A DNA stretch of 59,545 bases from Bacteroidaceae bacterium (GTDB lineage: Bacteria > Bacteroidota > Bacteroidia > Bacteroidales > Bacteroidaceae): the NCBI GenBank assembly GCA_017442185.1, contig JAFSAT010000047.1, positions 1 through 59,545 on the forward strand. Reading direction: 5' to 3'. Below the pieces are notes generated by a model. The model saw nothing but the letters and a program-made list of their open reading frames with translations, was not told the DNA's origin and made no database searches. The translations under genes and the position numbers were made by a program. Below, in pieces: positions 54,418-59,545 of this stretch (positions within the stretch are counted from its first letter, which is position 1; every line of letters starts with the position of its first letter).

Positions 54418-55290
54418 TTGAGGAGGCGAAAACAAATGTATAAATGCAAGGATTGTTGCAGACAGTTCATTGGCGGACAACGACGCGACAAATCCCAAGT
54501 AATAACCGATTATGTTGAAGGCAAACAGACCTTGTTACAACTGGCATCAAAGTATAAAGTATCAGAAAGGACCATTCGCCGTGATTTAGAAAGTATGCGT
54601 TTTATCCGTAAGAAGGCGAAACACAAAGAAGTAACAGTGCAACTTGACACCACTTACTGGGGTCGCAGGTTCGGCCTTATGGTCATAAAGGATGCCCTAC
54701 GCAATAAGGTTCTATGGCATAAATATGTTTACAATGAGACTATCGGTCAATATATGGAGGGCATTTCTTGGCTCGAATCTCAAGGGTTTAAGATATATGG
54801 CGCAGTGATTGATGGCATGCGCGGTTTGGCACAAGCATTATATCCAATCCCTGTCCAGATGTGCCAATTTCATCAGATACTAATCACTCGCAGATACTTA
54901 ACCCAAGAACCTGACCTTAATGCCTCCTGCGAGCTTTTAAGTCTCGTTAAGAGCATAACTCAAATGGACAAGGATAGTTTCATTGGAGCTTTTAATGAGT
55001 GGTATGATAGATACAAGGATGTTTTAAACGAGCGCGTTCATGACAAAAGGATAAAGCTTCATACACCGCCTTATATGCGCCCAAGGCTACGCAGCGCATA
55101 TCTTAGCCTCAAACGCAACATGCCGTTGCTTTGGACTTTTTACGACCATCCTGAAACTGGTCTTCCTAACACAAACAACGCAATAGAAGGGTTGTTCTCG
55201 GATATAAAGAGTAAGTTAAGAGCTCATCGAGGAATAAGCAAGGATAATCGAAAAAAGTTGTTGGATGAGTACATTATGCGGCATTATTAA
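54418..55290 (+). CDS. Transposase of the insertion sequence (start unclear)
   Basis: DDE transposase with a Mutator/IS256-like layout. From TTG 54418 it has 290 residues: helix-turn-helix region (LASKYKVSERTIRRDLES), first catalytic acid in LDTTYWGRR, second in AVIDGMRG with the CQFHQ segment, and the Glu in NNAIEGLFSDIKSKL. The frame stays open back to a TAA at 54370-54372 and encodes a zinc ribbon start (KKCFFCGSSNVVKNG, pairing with YKCKDCC), but contains no ATG there. ATG 54366 is in another frame and would join the zinc ribbon if one A of the run 54371-54378 were skipped. Either slippage is used or the gene is frameshifted. Confidence 0.85.
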   Translation: MRRRKQMYKCKDCCRQFIGGQRRDKSQVITDYVEGKQTLLQLASKYKVSERTIRRDLESMRFIRKKAKHKEVTVQLDTTYWGRRFGLMVIKDALRNKVLWHKYVYNETIGQYMEGISWLESQGFKIYGAVIDGMRGLAQALYPIPVQMCQFHQILITRRYLTQEPDLNASCELLSLVKSITQMDKDSFIGAFNEWYDRYKDVLNERVHDKRIKLHTPPYMRPRLRSAYLSLKRNMPLLWTFYDHPETGLPNTNNAIEGLFSDIKSKLRAHRGISKDNRKKLLDEYIMRHY

Positions 55291-55296
55291 GAGCGA

Positions 55297-55330
55297 ATTA
55301 CCTCAACAGGGCGCACCCTGTTGAGGTAAT
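55297..55330. terminator. Hairpin after the transposase gene, inside the insertion sequence
   Basis: ATTACCTCAACAGGG at 55297-55311 pairs perfectly with 55316-55330 across a 4-base loop. There is no T-run. It may end transcription or protect the transposase from outside transcription. Confidence 0.6.
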
Positions 55331-55401
55331 CTATCCAACTTTTTGTCCAATAAGAGATTTTTAGAGTGAAATCATCCTACTTTTTGTCCACGTAACCGAA
55401 T

Positions 55402-55803
55402 TTGTTGTATGTATGTAAATGTGTGCTTTTGAACAAGCATTCATATAATTATGCGGCAAGCTGTTTTTATGGGAGATTGTTTACTTGGAACATAGTATTA
55501 GAGAAACCTAACCAAAACCGTATTGAAAACGACCTCAAATATCGCTACATCAAAATGAAAGGCAATGATTCGGCAGAGCAGATAGCCACATTGGAGGACA
55601 TCTTTGAACTCAACCGTAACACCAAAGCAATCGAGCAGATGCGTGAAGATGTGGAGACCTACGAAGAAACTGTACGCAAACAAGATGCCCTTGCTGAGCA
55701 AGCAAGGCTCAAAGAACAGGCTGCAAAAGAACAGGAAAGCAAAGTCAAATCCATTAAGGATAAGCAACAGCCAAAGGATAACCCAAAAAAATCAAAACCG
55801 TGA
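55402..55803 (+). pseudogene. Fragment of an unknown, probably mobile-element protein
   Basis: The open frame gives up to 133 residues. The first 30 look non-coding. From about residue 31 it reads like the C-terminal part of a larger protein: NRIENDLKYRYIKMKG, then a charged coiled coil (TKAIEQMREDVETYEETVRK, AEQARLKEQAAKEQ) and a Lys/Pro tail. Such tails are common in mobilisation proteins of Bacteroidales elements, but I do not recognise a specific family. Its position just right of the insertion sequence suggests a truncated gene. Confidence 0.45.
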
Positions 55804-55807
55804 GCCT

Positions 55808-55870
55808 ATGGCAAGTGTCAATGTAAAGTTACTACCCTCAATAACAAATTTTCTTGCAGAATTAGAATAA
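55808..55870 (+). pseudogene. Short frame resembling an integrase N-terminus (remnant)
   Basis: ATG at 55808 opens 20 codons (MASVNVKLLPSITNFLAELE) before a stop. The first 11 residues resemble the usual start of Bacteroidales tyrosine recombinases (MASVxVKxRPS), after which similarity is lost. This may be the scar of a deleted integrase gene. Weak evidence, based on a short match. Confidence 0.25.
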
Positions 55871-56009
55871 TTCAAGTCTAATTGTGTTTCCCAATCCTAA
55901 TAATTTGCCTGCTAAGGGCTTATTATTACGATTTTTAAGTAAATTTGCAATTAAACATGAATTAGTTGTTCAATAAAAAATAGTGGGTGGAAAACCTATT
56001 ATAAATGAT

Positions 56010-58145
56010 ATGATGACACGATTTTTGACATTGGTTTTACTATTCTTATGCTACATATTAGATCTGAGTGCACAAACAACAAGCAATCCAACAAGTATCA
56101 GCTATTATCTATGGCCCATCGAAGGTGCAAAGGCAGGCGAGGGAATACTCTATCGTCCACAGGACTATATTGGCGATGAGCACAATTTTGAGAAATTGAT
56201 TATTGGCGCAAAACCTGGAACTAATGTCGTCAGTCCTTGCGATGGAGTGATTACTCATGTAACTATTACGTACTATTTGTCATTAAACAAATCATTCAGT
56301 TTTCGTAGTTGGAAAGGCAAATTTGAAGATATCATAGAGCAAAATAAGGAAAGTATGGCAAAAAGGATGCAAGATGCCAAATATTTGTCATACAGGTATT
56401 TTATAAAGAGTAATGATGGCAGAACTATAATTATTAGCGGATTGAGAACCGACACTCCTCTTGCAACAGGACAGAAAGTGAAGAAAGGCGAGGTGTTGGG
56501 TCAAATACACTATTGCTACAAGAGAATTCCTCAACCCAGTATCTGCTTGGCAATAGACAGAGGTGGAAAGCTCGATGACCCTATGACTCCGTTTGGATTG
56601 AAGACAACATTTATACCTCCCGTGAAGCAAAAACCGAAAGCGGTATTGACTCGCGCTGAGGCTATCATCGACTATCGTCAAATGGCAAGCAGTATTAAGG
56701 AGATATACCCCTCGCTCGAAGATTTTATGACCGAAGAAGAGTACGACACCTTTGTCGAAGAGGAGATTGCCAAAATTCCTGAGAACATCTCATTAAGAGA
56801 ATTCGCCTACTTAATAATGAATTTCAACCGCAGAGTTCACGATTCGCACCTTTGGTTCAATTATGGGATACCACTTGAAGTTAATGATGATGGAATATTT
56901 TCTCCGATGATATTTGCCAAGGTAGAGGACAAGGTTAGAATTATTGTCACAACAGAAGAATACAAATCATATACAGGATGTGAATTAACGCATATTAATG
57001 GTGAGCATATAGATACATTATGCGCGAGAATAGCTCCTCATACCAGTATGATATATGACGCTTATGTAGAGTCTGTCTTTGAACAAGAAATGATAGGTAT
57101 GCTTTGCAACCTTTATTATGAAAGAGATAAAGATGCGTCTAAAGACAATAAGGTGAAATACACGTTTAGTGATGGTAAAGAATTGACTGTTCCGTTAATG
57201 ATACTCAATCATAATACAGTATCAAAGTTCGACAGAAATCTTATGGAAAACTGGCTATGGTCTCGATATATGGTCAACAGAACAGGAAATTGGGAGAACG
57301 ATATTTCCAATGACAGTACAGCATATTTGCGTCTTAATAATTTTGAATTGATGGAGACCGAAGTGGATTCAATGCTTGTATACCTTGATTGCATAGAAAA
57401 GAGGGGATATAAGAACTTGATTATAGATCTGCGTGGCAATCTTGGAGGAAATCCCGATGTTGTATACAAATTGCTGGATGCTTTGATGGATGAACCTATA
57501 AAACGAGAAGGAGGATACATGAAAGTGAATATGCAGACAATCAAGAGTCCTACACTTAATTATCCCAGTGGAACAGTAATGTTTGAAGACTATAAGAAAA
57601 TTCCCGGTCGCAAGGGCTTTTATAAGATAAGCGGGCTCAATGAAAATGTACCAAGCGATACAATAAAGGCTTTGTATACAGGACGTGTATATGTACTTAT
57701 CAATGCTAATTCAGCTTCGGCATCCACTGAGTTTGCCGGTATAATGAAGCGTAACGCTCGCGGTTACGTCATTGGTCGAGAAACCAAGACTGCATACCAC
57801 ACGATGAATGCATTGAAGTTCGCAGAGATTGGACTGCCCAACAGCCACTTCAAATGCCATATTCCCATAATCCGCATTGTAAGTGACGAATTTGTAAGCA
57901 AGGATTTTCCCTACGGCAGAGGCGTCATCCCACACCTCAATATTCCATTTACCTACGAAGAAGTGACATGTAATGGTAATCTGATATACAATAAGGCATT
58001 GGAACTGATTCGCGACGGAATCTATCTTGAAGAACCAGAAGAACATATTGAAGCCAAAGAAGATTCCGACAAGACTTTGCCATATATCGCTATTGGGACA
58101 TTGCTTGCACTATTTGCGATATATTTGAGATTGAGGAAACGATAA
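56010..58145 (+). CDS. Secreted protease: M23-like barrel fused to an S41 C-terminal-processing-type domain
   Basis: I start at ATG 56010 (MMTRFLTLVLLFLCYIL), which gives a clean signal peptide; the GTG at 55983 would add nine polar residues. The 711-residue protein has, at about 30-200, an M23/LytM-like barrel (VVSPCDGVITHV, GQKVKKGEVLGQIHY) that lacks the paired metal-binding His, so it may bind but not cut peptidoglycan. An S41 domain follows, with IIDLRGNLGGNPDVVYKLL and the catalytic Ser in NANSASASTEF near residue 575; Lys lies downstream in GRETKT. A C-terminal membrane segment and basic end (YLRLRKR) anchor it. Substrate unknown. Confidence 0.82.
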   Translation: MMTRFLTLVLLFLCYILDLSAQTTSNPTSISYYLWPIEGAKAGEGILYRPQDYIGDEHNFEKLIIGAKPGTNVVSPCDGVITHVTITYYLSLNKSFSFRSWKGKFEDIIEQNKESMAKRMQDAKYLSYRYFIKSNDGRTIIISGLRTDTPLATGQKVKKGEVLGQIHYCYKRIPQPSICLAIDRGGKLDDPMTPFGLKTTFIPPVKQKPKAVLTRAEAIIDYRQMASSIKEIYPSLEDFMTEEEYDTFVEEEIAKIPENISLREFAYLIMNFNRRVHDSHLWFNYGIPLEVNDDGIFSPMIFAKVEDKVRIIVTTEEYKSYTGCELTHINGEHIDTLCARIAPHTSMIYDAYVESVFEQEMIGMLCNLYYERDKDASKDNKVKYTFSDGKELTVPLMILNHNTVSKFDRNLMENWLWSRYMVNRTGNWENDISNDSTAYLRLNNFELMETEVDSMLVYLDCIEKRGYKNLIIDLRGNLGGNPDVVYKLLDALMDEPIKREGGYMKVNMQTIKSPTLNYPSGTVMFEDYKKIPGRKGFYKISGLNENVPSDTIKALYTGRVYVLINANSASASTEFAGIMKRNARGYVIGRETKTAYHTMNALKFAEIGLPNSHFKCHIPIIRIVSDEFVSKDFPYGRGVIPHLNIPFTYEEVTCNGNLIYNKALELIRDGIYLEEPEEHIEAKEDSDKTLPYIAIGTLLALFAIYLRLRKR

Positions 58146-58206
58146 ATCAGGATAGATATTCACTAAAAATTAGGTAAAGGCCAATAAAATGGGGAGCCTT
58201 GTTCTA

Positions 58207-59016
58207 TTAGTCATCATTGTTGCTTGAGTTTTTCATTTCATTGGTAACCAATTCTTGCAACTTATTCTTCGGAAGCAAGTATTGATATTCAGCCACTCCA
58301 ATTGGTTTGTTTACATCTTGCAGAGCCAATTCAACTTCCAAATGGTCTTTTTCGGCACATAAGATGATACCGATAGACGGGTTCTCATCGGGAGCCTTTT
58401 CTAACTTATCCAGTAGCGATAGATAGAAATTCATCTTACCCACATATTCAGGTTTGAACTCGCCTATCTTTAATTCAATAGCGACCATGGAACGGAGACG
58501 GCGATGGAAAAACAGTAAGTCAACACGATACTCCTTATCGTTATAGGTCAGTGTATGCTGATTACCGATAAAGCTGAAACCGCCACCTAATTCCATTATA
58601 AAGGTTGTGATTTTCTGAACAAGACGGCGTTCCAATTCCAACTCTTTCAATGGTTCAACTGCATCTATGAATCCGAGATTATAACTGCTACGGAACACCT
58701 CATTGGCATAATCGGCTTGTTGAGCAGGCAATGTCGTGTCAAAGTTGTTGGACTTCTCAACTGCTTGCATTGAGAGGTGGTATTCTGATTTCAATGCATG
58801 ATTCAACATGTCTCGCGACCATCCTTTTGCATAGACTTCGTTAGCATAGAATACGATATACTCTGGAGACAAATCGTAACTCATAAGGAGCAGATTATGA
58901 CTCCACGGTAAAACTGCTACAGCCTGTTGCACTTTTGTATCGTATTGACAATAACGAAGATAAAAGCGTTTACTTTTGTATATCGCTTTAATGGCAGCTC
59001 GACGGCCTGGGCACAC
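58207..59016 (-). pseudogene. DUF1016/YhcG-type PDDEXK nuclease, missing its N-terminus
   Basis: The open frame reads 269 residues, but family-like sequence begins only near residue 10 (YKSKRFYLRYC). The end of the DUF1016 N-terminal domain (LPWSHNLLLMSYDLSPE) is followed by the PD-(D/E)xK domain with YRVDLLFFHRRL and VAIELKIGEFKPEYVG. Full proteins have about 330-370 residues, so 70-100 N-terminal residues are lost. The first codons (MCPGRRAA) come from the sequence across the junction near 58990. Relatives occur in defence and mobile regions; the nuclease core itself looks intact. Confidence 0.8.
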
Positions 59017-59372
59017 TCACCATGGAGCTCAGCAGCCACACCGGCCCCACAGCACCTACGGGCAAGGACGTGCACATCAGCGCTATCCGTTTCCGCCCCG
59101 ACAAGCACCTGCTCGATCGCCTTGCTGATGTCAAATTCCGCGTAGAGGGCAAGGTGCGCCAACCTCTTGCCGCGCCCGAGCTGGCCGATACCCTATACGA
59201 ATACTTCGAGACACACGACGACATCAGCACCCGCGAGTTTGCCCGCATAAGCCACTACGCCATGAGCACCTCGTATCGCAAGATCAGGGAATACATCGCC
59301 CTCGGCGAACTGGAGCCTGTGCCCCACGCCTCGGGCCACTACCGCCCCACCCCAGGAAATTTCGGGAAGTAA
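58992..59372 (+). pseudogene. HU-related DNA-binding protein gene, 5'-truncated
   Basis: The frame is open from a stop at 58989 and reads LDGLGTLTMELSSHTGPT from 58998 on, which is the beta-arm region of Bacteroidales HU-related proteins (TIGR01201 type), then AIRFRPDKHLLDRL and an extra C-terminal domain of about 70 residues (LADTLYEYFETHDDIS, FARISHYAMSTSYRKIREYI) that may be a winged helix. The N-terminal half of the HU fold is missing. It is more GC-rich than the sequence to its left. An internal ATG at 59022 gives 116 residues but no complete fold. Confidence 0.65.
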
Positions 59373-59498
59373 GTTGAGGGTTGATGGATGATGGTTAGTG
59401 ACTTCGTCACTGAGACTCGGTTGCCTTGAGGGATAAGGGATGAAGGAAGAAGGGAGGACAGCTTATTCGGAAAGAGTGATTTATATTAAAGATGAGAG
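59373..59498. other. Non-coding stretch at the window end
   Basis: About 125 bases with purine-rich sequence (GATAAGGGATGAAGGAAGAAG). A small inverted repeat AGTGACTTCGTCACT lies at 59388-59402. I see no gene or RNA. Confidence 0.5.
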
Positions 59499-59545
59499 AT
59501 GTTTAACTTAAAAAACGTCAGAGCGGATATGCTATCTGCTGTTAA
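59499..59545 (+). CDS. Start of a protein cut by the window edge (possibly SulP-type anion transporter)
   Basis: ATG at 59499 opens a frame reading MFNLKNVRADMLSAV to the end. Many SulP-family transporters begin similarly (MFNxKNxxxDxxxG). Fifteen residues cannot prove this. No stop precedes the window end. Confidence 0.25.
   Translation, partial: MFNLKNVRADMLSAV

Larger units (their letters stand above)
54296..55391 (+). mobile_element. Insertion sequence with 18-bp perfect terminal inverted repeats (IS256/IS1249-like)
   Basis: GTGGACAAAAAGTAGGAT at 54296-54313 is the exact inverse complement of 55374-55391. The 1096-bp element carries one transposase gene and a hairpin. An extra partial copy of the right-end sequence (CCAACTTTTTGTCCA at about 55335) lies 39 bp inside. 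The direct repeat CCGAATTTGT lies 6 bp outside the left end and 4 bp outside the right end. It may be the target duplication if the true ends extend a few bases further. Confidence 0.88.

Overview
The window looks like one end-to-end piece (probably a contig) from a member of the order Bacteroidales. It starts inside a 5S rRNA gene and stops inside an open reading frame. The Bacteroidales reading rests on four things: promoters of the form TTTG - about 20 bp - TAnnTTTG; tRNA genes without an encoded CCA; conserved Bacteroidetes gene clusters (DUF177-rpmF-era-der, tig-clpP-clpX, three SurA-like chaperones next to an OstA-like gene); and Bacteroidetes-type versions of trigger factor, OmpA and the aromatic pathway genes. 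I cannot assign family or genus from the sequence alone.

Layout. Bases 1-750 hold the end of an rRNA operon: the 3' half of 5S rRNA, three decayed tandem copies of 5S plus terminator, and a tRNA with anticodon CAT. Bases 900-3100 (minus) carry a DUF554 membrane protein and a tyrosine phenol-lyase-like enzyme. Bases 3500-8100 (plus) carry an orphan histidine kinase, then DUF177, L32, Era and Der, without the fabH gene usually found between rpmF and era. Bases 8300-9850 (minus) encode an MlaEF-type lipid transporter core. Bases 10100-27560 (plus) hold lptB, tig, clpP, clpX, recQ, guaB, a periplasmic chaperone/LPS-transport cluster (two SurA-like proteins, SurA, OstA-like), a small membrane protein, mutL and an OmpA-family protein. 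Bases 27870-33720 (minus) are a compact aromatic amino acid operon (aroF-tyrA-aroB-aroA-pheA-aroQ). Bases 33780-36500 (minus) hold yicC-gmk-nadD and a MORN-repeat protein. An OPT-family transporter follows on plus. A minus-strand pair, dGTPase and a polymerase-beta-type nucleotidyltransferase, overlaps by 17 bp. An AT-rich 0.6 kb region with DnaA-box-like sites precedes dnaA. The plus strand continues with class II ribonucleotide reductase, folB, purB, an RNA pseudouridine synthase with a long Arg/Gly-rich N-terminus, asnS and a mannose-1-phosphate guanylyltransferase. tRNA-Ala(GGC), a PAP2-family membrane enzyme and an NAD-dependent epimerase lie on minus.

The last 5.5 kb is the accessory part: an insertion sequence with 18-bp perfect terminal inverted repeats, remnants of another mobile element, a protease joining an M23-like barrel to an S41 domain, a DUF1016/PDDEXK nuclease missing its N-terminus, and an HU-related gene missing its 5' part. 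The last two are truncated at the same point, a recombination or assembly junction near 58990.

Most of the window is core housekeeping. The least explained signals are a dispersed, MITE-like intergenic repeat with ends like TTTAAACAGCTTCTTATA, which supplies stop codons to at least two genes; the coupled dGTPase-nucleotidyltransferase pair; the decaying 5S array; the M23-S41 fusion; and a homopolymer frameshift at the transposase start.
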